A stretch of DNA of 64,000 nt from Ulota crispa (lineage: Eukaryota; Streptophyta; Bryopsida; Orthotrichales; Orthotrichaceae), in contig OY987250.1 of the NCBI GenBank assembly GCA_963920765.1, positions 11,462,409-11,526,408 of the forward strand, in the 5' to 3' direction. The notes under the pieces are model-generated. The model searched no databases. It had not been told where the DNA came from and saw nothing but the letters and a program-made list of their open reading frames with translations. The translations under genes were made by a program, and so were the position numbers. This document shows positions 36,571 to 49,917 of the stretch, one piece after another (the stretch's first letter is position 1; each line of letters opens with the position of its first letter).

Positions 36571-37990
36571 ATGCATAGTGTAGCAAGTGCCAACCGCTAG
36601 TAGTACACTATAATTGTGTTTGAAGAAAGTGGATATATTTTTTGAGCAAATATTTTAATTTCAACCATTTGTTTTTGCAATTTCAACCGGCTGACAATAC
36701 ATTGATTCTCCCCAAACATTGTTTCGTGCCTTTGAAAACCTGTTCCATTGGAGGTGCCTTGACCATGCAACGTTAAATTGTGCCCACAAAAGTGGGCCTA
36801 GCCAACGTGCGCGCGGGACAAGGCATGGGCATGGACCTGGCCGCGACCCCTTTGCATGGCTGGTTGACCTTGTCCTTCATTCCGCATCTTGCATCCTGCG
36901 TCTTGCATCCCTAAACCCTACTTCCGGTGTCCTGCGTCATGTGTCCCTGTGTCATGTGTCCTCTGTAGTATACTAAGCCAGTTTTATTCAAAAAACCACT
37001 TGTAAGGAAGTGAGTGGGGGGTTTGTCCCATATTGTTTGGCGCTAGGGTGAGTTATTTTGGGTACAGGAAGGACCACTTGAGAGAGAAGAAATACACAAC
37101 CTCATTTCTTTCTAAGTGAAAAATGTAGAAAAAATACCAAAAATGCCCCTCAATTCTTTAGAAATATCAAATATAACCCTCAAAGATTTGAAATATATAA
37201 ACACCCTTGAACGCAATATTTGTTAATTTGGGAGAAACGCTTTTCCAAAACTAATTTTGGGATACTCAAATTTTGCATTCGCAAGAATATTGTGGTGATT
37301 TAAATAGAGTTTTTTGATAATTCCTTCAAGATATTTCATCATTGATGTAAGGTCTTGAAGAAATTACCATAAAACTCAATCTAAATCTCCTCTAAACACT
37401 AAAGAATGAAAATTTCAAAAGTCCCAAAATCAAGAATTTCTCCCAAACTAATGAACATTGCATTCTTAGCTTTGTGTACAAATATAAATAATACCCTTGG
37501 CTTTTTGTAAGAACATCAATTATACCCTTGGTTGTCTTTGAGGATATCATTAACATCTTACATGCAAAAATCCTTTATATAACTTGAAGAGCTTGCATTC
37601 AACTCTTGTTTAATTTTTAATTTTCCATTTTTTTCCTAGTACTTACTGAATTTGGCAATAAGAGACACAAGAGAACTAAAGGCATGTTTGATATTTCAAA
37701 TAACACAAGGGCATATTTGATATTTCAAAATAATGAAGAGACATTTTTTATATTCTTGTGGACATCTTTGACGTAGCAAGAAGTGCCAAGCCCAAAAATA
37801 TGCCCTAATAATAAATGCGTAGCACAGCAAGTGCCAACTGCTAGTAATATACTATAATTATGTTTGAAAAAAATGAGTAATTTTTAACCTAATATTTTAA
37901 ATTTCATGCAATTTCAACTGGCTGATTCTCCCCGTACATTGTTTCGTGCCTTCGAAAGCCCGTTCCATTGGAGGTGCTCTGACCAACCAG
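36571..37990. repeat. Direct duplication of about 190 bp upstream of the SNF2 gene
   Basis: The segments 36571-36770 and 37814-37990 match in order (AGCAAGTGCCAAC, CTATAATT, TTTCAAC.GGCTGA, GATTCTCCCC, TTGTTTCGTGCCTT, CCATTGGAGGTGC). The second copy lies about 850 bp before the SNF2 start codon, where promoter is expected. A family B MITE (37209-37465) lies between the copies. Confidence 0.75.
37209..37465. mobile_element. MITE, family B, copy 1
   Basis: A 257-bp element with terminal inverted repeats of about 28 bp beginning GAACGCAATATTTGTTAATT. Much of the interior also pairs. It is homologous along its length to 62616-62871. No coding capacity. Confidence 0.8.
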
Positions 37991-38831
37991 CCGCGCGATT
38001 ATGCGGACCTCGAATGTATCACGGAAATTTCAAATCAAAATACGATACGAATACGTATGTATGCGAGATTCTGCTACGGTTTATAGAACGAACGATGAAC
38101 AGGAGGTCCTTGACGGGGAAGGAACGAAATTAGTGCTGCAAAATGACGGTAGAAATGTAGAAACGCCTGATTAACGCTAATTACGTTTCATATTTGTGTT
38201 TATTTTCAAGTTCTCCTCGAAGGTAGCTGTAACACATTGGAGTATAAGCTTAGGTCTCTTTGGGAGGTGAAAGCGAAGGAGCGGTGGTGCATTTCGCGGC
38301 TCGGGAGGGAGCAGAGAATTAGGTTTGTTGCGGTGATTTATTTGCTGTTCTCTTGCAATTCTTAAGAAGAAACAAAGCATTTAGTAGAACATGTTTGATT
38401 ACTAATGTGAAGAGGTTTTGCTGGAGATAGCAGAGAGAGAAATCGCAATGGCGTAATTTATGATGAATCAAAAGGTTGAGTAGTTGTGAGGATTTCTTAA
38501 TCTGTTGATCCAGGTGGAGGAACCGAGGTGCAGAATATACCTTGGAGTTTCAAAACATCTATGTGTGATTTTGATTAGTATTCACATGGAGCTTTGTGCG
38601 ACAGTTACTGAGTTTTGGAATTCTGCTTAACGAACGGCGGCTCTGCATTTTGTGTTGCGAGAGTTTTGTAAGGAAATGGAGACTTCGGCATTGTGATGGT
38701 TTTGCGGAGTTGGATGTTGAAACGAATCAGTCTGGTGATTTGCGAGGTTGATACTACCTGCGAAGTTGATTCCGGATTTGGAATTTTGGAAATTTTAGGG
38801 TGGAGAGGGAAGTGGTTGTCTTCTTGAAGCG

Positions 38832-41800
38832 ATGGATGATGAGTGGGGATTGAGTATGGAGGAGTTGGAGGAGTTGGAGAACAATGCGAAGAGGCAGCTT
38901 GCTGAACGGCAAAGGTCGTCTTCCACGGCTTCTGTGCCGCCACCAGAGCCTTTAGATTCTGGTCAACAGCATCACCGGCCTCCTGCTTTCTCGAATCTTA
39001 TGAAGCAGCTGCCTCACTCGCCCTCCAAGAGCTTAGGGCTAATGCCTAAAATATCGGTGAAATTCTTCACGGATCATCCAGGTCGAATTGGTGTTCAAGC
39101 CACTTATAACAAGGTGAATTGTGCAGCCTGGATTGTTTCTTCATTATTAAACAAGCGCAATTTCCAGTCTTAGCGAGTGTCACTTCGAATAACCGTGAAT
39201 GACCTAAGTAGCAGATATCTGGATCAATTTGTTTCTACTCTGGAGTGATGTTAATTTAAGCGGAGTGATTCAGACATTGTGCACGTGGAAGTTTCATATG
39301 ATCACACACACTATCATGACTTACCGTTAAACCCTTGATAAACCCTCTCGGAGTTGGAGTTTTTAGCTTTTGCAGCTATTTTTCATATCTTACAATCTGC
39401 TGTTGCTTTGCTTGCAGCATCTTGTAGGTGGTTATAAGTCGGTACCAGGTCACGAATGGGATTCTAATCGGCGGTGCGTTCATGAACACGTTTGTTGTTA
39501 GTTTTGTCAGCTTTGCAGTTTCTTGACGTTTCTTCAATCATCAATTTTGAACACTGTTACACTCTCTTTTAAGTTTTATACAGTCTAATAGTTGATGTGT
39601 GTGTGCAGAATCTGGCATTTTCCTGTGAATCGTTTGGAGGAGTTGGTCAGAAGAATCACAAGCTTACCGGAGATCGTTGTAGACGTTTGTTTCTATACAC
39701 GTACCCTCCGGAATTTATTTTCTTTCTCTCCGTTCAAAGGTGTTGTTTGTAATGTGTTCCTTGCTGATGATCGTCACTTCAAATACTTCCAGAGAAATAG
39801 CCATTTTCATTCTTACATTGCTAGATGGTGCTTGAGAATTATTTAAGTTTTGATCAATTGATTTTTGCCCGTGAATTCTTGCAGTTGGAAGCGACGCCTC
39901 CAGTGGTACTGCCGTCGTCATTTGTGATACAAGACCAGCGACAGACAGGTTTCCGCCTCTCTCATCTGAGCAACATCCTTCTTTCATATGCAAACTGTAG
40001 ATCCTGGTGTTGTCACCTCAATGATAAGATCGCAACTCTTGATGTGAGCAACCTGAGAGTAGCTGGTCATGATTCATTAGGCATTGATAAAGACGAGGTG
40101 TGGTGTATCCATAATTCGCAGTCTGTGCTGAGGAATACAAAGCTGGTACATAGTGTTCATAATTTGTGGTCACACAAGCACAATATACACATTTCAATGT
40201 TGTATGATTTGTGTAGTTTTGAAGTTTTCAGTTGACCTAAGGTTTTTTTGTGTGGACAGCATCGAATATGAATCCGCTTAGCAGCCCATCAAAGTTTTCT
40301 CAACGTCCTCGGGTTGATCTCCCAGAACGTGTTGAAGAACAAATCTTATCAAGCCCTCCTCGCCTACAATTATACAAAGAAAGTCCGCAGACGAATCCTT
40401 CCAAGAGTCCTACGAAACCCAAGGGATCGGGCTTAGTGGCACAAATATACCTAATAAGCCCAGATCAGGTTGCTGTCAGGAGCCCCTTTAATTTGGTAAG
40501 TATCAATCCAGGATTCTGTTTCCAACATGGAGCAACCTGGAGCAAAGTCAAGTTTCACTTTTAGGTCGACACCTAACTGCAACATTGTAGCTCGCTATGT
40601 TTACAATGACGTTTCGTCTAGCTCTATTGATGGATCAGTTCAAGTGCATGGAATGAGAATCGGCTGTCTTTGTTTTGCGTACACCATATCCGTGCCAATA
40701 TTCTGAGCGAAATGGATTAGGTATTTATTAAGTTGACTACAGTCGTAGCTTGTGTTTATCTGCAGAAAGTAAAGGAGGCTTGTCAGGCTATGCCAGGACG
40801 AACATGGAATGCGGAAGAAAGGTGAGCATGCTAACGCGTTAGTAGTCTATGTTTAAGTCGTTCTACAATCTGCATGTGTCCAGATATTGAGTAAACTCTG
40901 CAGAGACAAGTAGAAGGGATACGTGGCTGTTCATATTGAGAATTGCCAATCTAGACTCTTTTGGTCTTCTAGCCAGTGGAACTTGTGTTGAGTAATGGTG
41001 TCATGAAACCATAGGGTCTGGGTGATCCCAAGGAGCAAGATGGAGGAGCTTGTGCAAGCCCTATTCAGAATTCCTGTTACGGTTAGTTTTTACTGTTGAA
41101 TTCTGAACACCTTTATGCAAATATGTTTGTCTATCTTGATTTTTTATCAGTTCTTTGTTCCTGCATTTTTCTTGTCTAACTTTATGTATACTACGTGAAA
41201 GGAGAGAATTGATCAACAAGCGATTTCTTTCAGTTGATGCCCTTGTCCAATTTCTTGATCGTTTGCTTGACGTCTTCTTTGTAAGCTGGCCTGCAGGTTG
41301 AAGCAGTGCCCCCGTTGTGCCTTCCCATAATAATTAGAAGTGGTTAGTTTTACTCCTTGGTGCTACTCTTTCTTATTTTGTAGGCTTCTTGGTATGAAGA
41401 AGTAACGTAAGAGATCTCGTAAGAAGATTTCAAAACCCTAAAGGGATTTGCATGAGCTAAGCGGAGATGTTGTGTTGGATGTCCTGTTTCCAATACAGTG
41501 TGCAATCACTTTGTCTATGGATTTACTCTTGAATGTTGATGTTCTTCTGTACTGGGGAGGTTGAAGACCTTCATTAATATGCTTGATTCACTCTTATACA
41601 GAGGAGTTTAAGGTCTCCCAACCTGATAGGGAATCTGTACCAAGTTCATCGCAAACGAAGCCTGAGCCTTCAAACCTATCCAAAAACGTGATTAAGTTGT
41701 TTCTCCATCAAAGCGGTGACGTGGCAGCTAAGTTCGACTATAATGCGGTAGGCTGTAGTCTCTTTTGTTTGCTGTTTGTAGATTAGTTGCATATATTTTG

Positions 41801-44800
41801 CACTGTCTTTTCTCTACGTTTTGTGAACCGCATTTCCTGATTGTAAATTCCGTGTCTATTTCCATTTAGATGTTTTGTGTTGTAATTCCCATAATTGAAG
41901 ATTCATTGCTTCTACAGAAAATAGTTGCTGTAGTGCGAACTGTTCCAAGAGCAGAGTGGAACCCTAAAGAAAGGTAATGATAAGTCTCTGATATTTGTCA
42001 AAGTCTCAATGGACCTAATGACCATTTGCATCATTGTATAGTTTTCAAAAGATGTGGTTCCCTTGAGTAGCTCCGGAGCAGTATCTTAATTTCTGTAGAC
42101 TTGGATGGCAGGTTGTGGCTGTTCCCAATTTCATCCCTATCAGAAGCTGAGGGGATTTTGAAAAAAGTCACCGATTTAGATGCGCATGTGAGTTTTCTTC
42201 ATGCAACCTGGCTTCTTCTTTTATTTTCCGACTGAAAATTTTCGTCCTTTCAACGAAGGTCTCTGAGCAAGCGCAGGTTCTTTTTTATAGAATCTAATCG
42301 AGTGTGCCTCAGGTTGAAGGACTGGAGCCCATGGTCCGGCGGGCTATTGAGGCGACTGCTGCTGTTCCAAATTTGCAGGGTACAACTTATTACCTTTTTT
42401 TGAATTCCATTCTTATTTTGAACTTTTGAATCGTCGTCATTTTTTCTAGAGATCTAGTTGTATATCCTCTGGAGTTTAGGTGTGCATTATCTCTCTTTTC
42501 TGACTGAAGTATTTGATTTTCACTCTTTTGCACTTTATAACTTTTGGCCTTTTAAGATGGATGACTCTTAATCTCACTAACGAAAGGAGTGCAGGTTTAA
42601 AATAGATTTTGGGACTCAGTTTCTTAGTGAAGGTTGTCGTGGATGACTCGGTTTCTTGGCTTCTGACGTTACGGAAGACTGGTTGCGCAGAAAAATATAA
42701 TGAAATCCCACCACAGCTAGAGTCAAAATTACTTCAGTTTCAACGGGATGGAGTTAGGTAATAATTGCGACTATCATTCATTATATATTACTTGTTCATT
42801 GTCAGTCTCATCAATCTGTCTCTACTTATCTGGTGTTTGAGCATGTTATGGCACACAATTCTGAAGAAAAGAGATCTAGTAGCTCCAAAACAATGCTCTC
42901 TCTACCCAATACTTGTAAGACGTTCTCCTTGCTCATTTGAAAATTTTGAGTTCACGATTATGTCGATGTGCACTCCAGGTTTGCACTACAACGTGGCTGT
43001 CGCGTATTGATAGCAGATGAAATGGGACTTGGGAAAACTTTGCAGGTTCGTTGCTGCCACAAAACTCTATCAATTCCTTTTCTACGGTATAGGTGTTCTG
43101 TTTGCTGGGAAAATTAACTTGAATATGATGATTAGAGGTGATGTCACTTGGCAGCTGTAATGTAAGATGCTGAGAATGTTTAGCCTAGATGGTGTTCGCT
43201 AATCATTATTTGGCTACAACTACAAATCTTGTAACTATTGGGTGTCCAGCCGCGTTTTTGCTGATTTGACTAAATGTGCTTCCTAGGCTAGAATTTGATT
43301 GGCATGCTCTGGTCAGGGTTGACGATGATCATCGATGACGAAACTGTCCAAATGTTATATCTACGTCAATGATTGGTGCTTTTTCCCCATATCCTTCAGC
43401 ATTGCAAAGTAAAAGTAGTTACGGCATTTTGCATAATAATGAGGCATGTATTTGCAGGCAATTGCAGTGGCATCGTGCTTAGAAGAAGAGTGGCCAGTTC
43501 TTATAGTAGTCCCTTCATCGTTGCGGATACAGTGGGCAATGGTACGTTTTCGGTACTCCGGTGAGTCCTGTCATCGTTCAACATAGTAAGGTGCTAATGC
43601 ATTACTCTCGATTTTGGCTACTTGTCCTTGGAAGTCGCATGCCAGTCGCCTTATGAACTGACAGGTTCTCTGCGATGTTGTCAGGCACTTCATCAATGGC
43701 TGGCTGTTCGTCCCGCCGACATTACGGTGAGGATTAAGATGCTTTGAGCTTACATGCCTCTTTTGATAAAACCAGTTATTAGGTTGGTTGTATTCCTTAT
43801 CTGCTCCGTAGTATTAGAAGAACCCGAAGTTTACGCTCCTTTCTGATAAAGGTTTATGTCGTGCAGGTAGTTATGTCACAATGTTCAATCTCAAACCAAG
43901 AGGGTTTTAATATTGTGCATTCGGCTGGCAAGAGTCCTGTAACACTGGATGGTTTATTTAACATCGTATCGTATGATTTAGTATCAAAGTTGAATGATGC
44001 AATCAACGAGGCTAATTTCAAGGTCAGTTAGAAATCCTCCAAATTTGGATACGAATCCTGGATTTTTGCTGATTGGTCGATTCTTAGGACTTTGGTTAGT
44101 TACCTTTTGCAGTTCTGTTGTACTGTAGTGCAGGCATCATCCAATTTTACACGGTCTGCATAATTTTCATGAAACACTTGACCAACGATGACTCGTATTG
44201 AGCGAGGTAGATTTGGAATCAGTAGATTGCTCGTTTCTTCTGGCCTATGAACCTAACAGATTTTGACATCCAAACTGATATTTTAGAAAAAAATTGGTTT
44301 TAGAATTGGATTAATGTGGGTGCCTCAATTGTTTTAGGGCTGAAGTTAACGTGATTTCTTGCAGATAATTATTGCAGACGAGGCACATTATTTAAAGAAT
44401 GCACAAGCAAAGAGGACAAATGCTTGTGTGCCTATACTTCAGGTATGATTTTCCTTAGTTTTGTCTAGGAACTGTAGGTTTTTAATAAGCGCCTACGGTG
44501 TGTTTGATCAGGACCAAACGATGTGTGTTATAACTGAGTTCTTGGGAGGATTGTGCAGAAAGCAAAATATGTCGTGCTCCTTACTGGAACTCCAGCACTT
44601 TCTCGTCCTATAGAACTCTTCAAGCAGGTCAACTACTAACCTGCAATTTTTTTTGCATCTATATTTTTCTTGGCCATGCACTATGTGCACAATAATTTGC
44701 CTACATATGAAAAATGCATCTATCTGGTCAACTTTTTAAAGCAGGTTTTGTATGTTGCTTTGGGATTCAATTTTTTTGTTTGTCTACAGCTGGAAGCATT

Positions 44801-47800
44801 GCAACCAACTGCGTACAAGAGTGTACATGAATATGGCAATCGTTATTGCCTAGGGGTGAGTACCTATCTTTTCTTGTGTACTGTAGATAAAAACGGTATT
44901 CGAATTACTTTATATGTTCCATTCTATGTGTAATATCCATTTTTACATGTTATTCCATGCAGGGGCACTTCGGTATGTATCAGGGATCAAGCAATCTTCA
45001 GGAACTTCATGGTCTGGTTAAGTCAACAGTGATGATTCGAAGATTAAAGAAAGATGTTTTATCCGAATTACCTCAAAAACGACGGCAACAGGTTCGAGCA
45101 AATCAACCTCGTAACTAGTCAATGTGCCACAATTTTGATTGCACGAAACTGCTGGATTCTTTGATGTTGAATTTCTGACCCTTTTCTTACTTCTTGCAAA
45201 TTTGAGAGTTGCAATGTCATATGAAAGTAATTTACGGGTGTGCTTTCATTCAATCGACTATCATGCTATCAAAGTGTAAGATGCATTTTTGGATTTGGTA
45301 GTCAAGCTCTTGGGATATTGCAGGTCTTTATTTCGTTAGAAGACAAAGGTATCAGACTCATGCGAGCTCTTTTTAAGCAGGCACGAATCATTTGTCAAAC
45401 TCTTGTATTTTGCTAGGAACGTATATTGCAAGGCATAATTTGGGTTTTCCGAGCTTGATGTTTTCTTGCCAAAGCAAGTTTCATGTGATCTTGTTAACTT
45501 GTCGGTGTGGTTTAATTTTGTGTTTGTTTGTGGTTTATTTATCGATCAGCTAGAGGGAGTTAAGAATTCTCTCAAAACTTGCCCGGAAGACATCGTTGAA
45601 AAGACTAAGTATGCTGAGAAACAACTCCTCACTAAGGTAGGTTACTACCGGTGTCTGCATGGCCATTTACTTGGGAAAGTGCTGGTACCTTTTTTACTTG
45701 CACAGCCAAAGTTTTTGTATAATCATCTCCCGCAGAACAGGATGGTTCCTGCAGCTGAGGTGGATCGTACGGTGGTAATTGAAACTCGTGATGAGTTTGT
45801 TTCAAAGCCTTGATGTTTTGTCCTGCACATATGCTTTGCAGATTTATACAGAATCAGCCGTCGTGAAACTTCCAGCTGTCGAGGAGTATTTAACAACAAT
45901 GATTGATGTGCGTGACATTCCTTCAGTCCAATCAGTCCCCTCTAAATAGTGTGTCCGTTTGGATGTTTGATTGCCTGTTGACAAAGCTGCCATTCTCATC
46001 ATCTTTCTTAGTGCAATTTCTCGCTGATAGATCAAACCAATTCTGATTACTGCGGATTTATGTATGTAGAGAGTATTAAATCGTTCCTTTGTGTATAACT
46101 TGCTGATTGGTTGCTTGAATTCTAATGCAGGCAGAATGCAAATTTTTGGTGTTTGCTCATCATGCAAGTATGTTGGAAGGGATTGTGCAACTGTTCAAGG
46201 TATGAAGAGTACTGGGATGAAACTGTGCTTGATGCTTTGATTGTTTCGTTTGGCCCTTACTTTTCTTTGGCACAATTAGATGCAGTGACAAGGAACTGGA
46301 TAAAATCTGGTTGCTTCTAGTCTGTTTGTACCTCATATTTGAAACTTTGCCTTGGTTTTATCATAGATAAGCACATAGTTTGTAAGATTATGTACTTAGA
46401 TCTGTTAATTGGGTCGCTTGAACAGTGAAACCATTTATTAATTTCATATGGTCTTGAGGTTGTAGAAGAAAAAAGTTGGTCACATACGCATAGATGGGGG
46501 AACACCGCAAGCAGCTCGGCAAACACTGGTTACTCAATTTCAGGAAAATGATGACATCTATGCAGCAGTGGTAAGCTTTGGTAATCATTGCACTCGTTTT
46601 ACCATGCTAACTACGAATCCAAGTGTCTTCACTTTGCGTGGTGATGGAGCTTCATAGTACCGGTATAGGTCTGCTTACTTTTCATCAGCATGTTTCACTA
46701 TCTTAAGAAATTGGGATCTTGCAGCTAGGAATACGTGCAGCAGGTGTTGGATTGACGCTGACGGCTGCTAGCACTGTCATCTTTGCCGAGATGTCGTGGA
46801 CACCCGGGGATCTTGTCCAAGCGGAGGATAGGGCTCACCGTATTGGCCAGGTCTACATTGCCTACCTTTCTCCCGTTTTTTAATAGTGTCTGTTTTACAC
46901 GACTCATATTATGGTCCTTGTACAAACTAAAGTTGATAGACGGGAGTTAACTGAATGTCGTCACTTGCCTTATATCTAACATAGCGCATGACGATCAAGA
47001 TATAAGAAACCAAAGTGTGTTAGCTTTTGAGGTAGTCCAGGTGGTCATTGAAACCGGAATGGTTAACCTGAACTTGTTATAAGGCTTAAGATGGCTAATC
47101 CTTTGAATTGTGGGCTCTTGTGAATGCTCCAGTAGGAAAGTTGCCTAGTTTATGCACAAACTAAGCGCATTGAATCTAGAGTTTCCGTCAGCAGATTGTA
47201 TGCCAGATCGCTTGACCAGTTAGCACGAAGTGTTCCAGTTAGTATACTGAATTTCCCTGTTGGATGGACCAGGCTTCTTCCGTTAATGTTTATTACCTCC
47301 ATGCACACGACACCATCGATGATATTATCTGGTATGCTTTCCTAAGTACCGTGGCCTTTAGCTGCACCTCCGAAAGCTTACTCTGTATATGTAATGAGAG
47401 CCGTTTTAGGTTCTCACTCGCTCTAATAGCGTCATTTGGGTATGATATCTGCAGGGACACTGTCCAGAATAAATTGGAGAATCTAGGCCAGGTCTGACCT
47501 ACTTACAAGTTTTGTACTATTCCTGATGGTCTGGTGGCACGACATCAGCTATATTTGGTCTTTTGCATTAGCTTGTGTTGCTCATCTGAACTTGATTTGT
47601 GTACATCTGGTATGCTTACAGGCTGCTCATATTCTAGATAGTCATCTTCGAGTGAGTTTTGATTCGTTGACATTGTTTACAGGTGCTAGACGGGCAAGAA
47701 AACACGTTGCACGTGGCCGTGCCCCCTAGAATGTATTCTCATGTCCCTCGAGAACAATCAACTCTGGACTCTTTCTTACAGGCAGCAGCTCCCTCGTCTG

Positions 47801-48027
47801 AAGGACCCTCAACTTCAGCTTCCGCTCATGAGCCTCTGTTGGATCCCGACCTTGTTGAAAGGTCCACACATGTGGTCTCTAATGACATGTCCAGGGAGTC
47901 GAGCATGATGTTCGATGGACAGGCCTATCCTCCACCTATGGGGGACAAGCTGAAAAGAAACGGCGGCAGCTTAGAACTTGACGCTTCTGGAATGCCAAGT
48001 GACAACAAGCGGAAACGACTCTTTTGA
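38832..48027 (+). CDS. CHR18: SMARCAL1/CHR18-type SNF2 annealing helicase
   Basis: Fork-remodelling, RPA-associated SNF2 ATPase in SMARCAL1 and its plant homologue CHR18. Thirty exons give 976 residues: 38832-39113, 39418-39473, 39609-39678, 39885-39948, 40260-40495, 40766-40821, 41015-41081, 41297-41342, 41602-41747, 41918-41973, 42112-42187, 42313-42379, 42691-42757, 42979-43045, 43458-43541, 43685-43726, 43867-44022, 44365-44442, 44559-44627, 44790-44855, 44963-45091, 45324-45380, 45550-45636, 45842-45907, 46131-46199, 46466-46570, 46725-46850, 47273-47331, 47455-47491, 47683-48027. All junction phases agree. Exon 3 could instead end at 39684. Domains: acidic N terminus, three HARP-like repeats (about 74-157, 217-292, 322-410), Walker A DEMGLGKT (443-450), DEAH (551-554), LTGTPA (near 580), C lobe with DRAHRIGQ (823-830), and PIP-box-like QSTLDSFL (887-894). 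Intron 22 begins with GC. The protein is longer than Arabidopsis CHR18 because of the extra N-terminal repeat region. Confidence 0.93.
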
Positions 48028-48693
48028 AAAATCACAAGACTGCAGGTGAAAGCTAACAACAATGAAAAACCTGTCATTACATAACATTAATGGTGCTGAT
48101 CTTTTATAAATTACGCGAGGGCACCTCTTGCTGGAATAGCTGTCGATACACTAAATCACGTTTTGGGAACATACAGTAGCTTGCGTACAACTACTGTAAG
48201 TGTTTCGGATCATAATTCTTTATTATAAGTTGGAAGCCCGGGCTTTTGTCCGTGACGAGGTTATTTTTTTCGGAGCAAATGTGCGCTCTCTTTCACCGTG
48301 AATAAACCAGGACAACTACGGAATTTTTTTATTGTTTTGTTTGGTATAAGATCTAGTACCTGCGTAAACAGGTCCCTATGATGTATCGTCAAGTTGCATG
48401 AGATTTGGTACCCGATTTCTTTTCCAGTTCCAAAAAGTTGGCCATCTATGAAGGTCTTTTGGTCCCACTCCAGAGTTCGTCAAAAAGGTGTTTTTTGTCT
48501 TGTAGTTCTAGTCATGCAGAACATCGTTATTATGCAAAATAAATGTTCTTCAACAGTTGTACAATAGTGAATACACTTAATACTCTAATCGTATTGCTTT
48601 AGAGAGCAAATGGGCTTGTGATACATAGAATGTAAAAATTTGTAAAAAAAATTTGAGTGTACAGTTAGAGATGATTGAATGTACTGGGAAATA

Positions 48694-49001
48694 GGGAAAA
48701 TTTCATGGATACCCCTGAAGTTTGCCATATTTTCACAGATACCCCTGCTTTTTCAGAAATTTCACGAATACCTGTGGACCAAAATTTTCAGGCATTTATT
48801 TTGTTGTGCATGTCACTTCCTTCTCCTTTTGTGCGCACACTACTTTTTTGTTATGTGCGCGCACAAAGAAAGAAGGGAAGTGACATGCACAACAAAACAA
48901 ACACCCAAACTTTTGGTCCAAAGGTATTTGTGAAATTTCTGAAAAAGCAGGGGTCTCTATGAAAATATGGCAAACTTCAGGAGTATCCATGATATTTTCC
49001 C
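48694..49001. mobile_element. Foldback MITE, family A, copy 2
   Basis: A 308-bp inverted-repeat element beginning GGGAAAATTTCATGGATACC and ending with the complement, about 670 bp downstream of the SNF2 stop codon. It has the same structure and interior as the copies at 10530 and 61662. No TTAA flanks this copy. Open frames on both strands here are products of the palindrome, not genes. Confidence 0.88.
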
Positions 49002-49917
49002 CAGAAAATATGACTTTTTTTAGTAGCCATACTCAGGGACTATCTCAAAACAAACTACCCAAATAACCCCATTAAATTTAGACTTTTAGACTCTTGAATG
49101 TCAATTGTTTGTAGGCACTCGAAATGCACATAAATTATCATATTGTAATAATCAGTAACAAAGTGTTTGAAATTTGGAGCATATAAAGATAAAAAAGTGA
49201 TACAAAAGTGTAACTAGCCCCCTTACCATAGATGTGAAGTATTGAGGGATACAGAAATTGGATGTATCCCTTTCATCCATCAAACTACCACCTAATTGTC
49301 TTTTTGCATACTCATGAATATGTAACAACTACCAAGTGTGTTGTACACCTACTAGTGGTATAGCCTTTTGGCCTTCAAAGTGTCAATGTCTTATGGTGTT
49401 CTAACAACCACAAAGTCAAAATACTTTTAAGTAAATTATATTCTCTTCCAATTACTCAATTCCAAAAAAAAAGACACAAAAGAACAATCAAAATTAAATG
49501 CTTTGAGTAAGAAGTCTAGTCTCAATTGAAACTCTTTAGTATTGTAATAGCAGAACCAAGGTGAGAAATCAAAGTATACTTTGAGACATATATGTATATT
49601 TTCTAGAGTTCAATGGGAGAGAAAAAACCTATGATACTATTGAAAAGGTAACCCTTAAACATCTGACAATATAAGGTATTTTTCTTGTATTTGGAATGAA
49701 TTCACACCTTTATTACATTTAAATTCAACAAAAAAAAGTCAAAATATAGATCAATGTGGTCCTAGTGAGCTATTTAAAATCCCAAATCAAAATTACTTAA
49801 TGGTAGTAAATGCCAATTATATAGCAACGTATCTACAATGCCCTAAGGTTGTTTATGATTTGGGTGTACAAACTTCAAATCATTGACACCCCACAATACT
49901 TTCACCCACTCTATATG
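49002..49917. other. Intergenic region, no gene seen
   Basis: AT-rich, no open frame of note on either strand. Confidence 0.6.

Noticed and set aside
48675..48990. Open frames on both strands of up to 95 residues
   Set aside because: Symmetrical products of the family A palindromic MITE; the same happens at 61713-62001.
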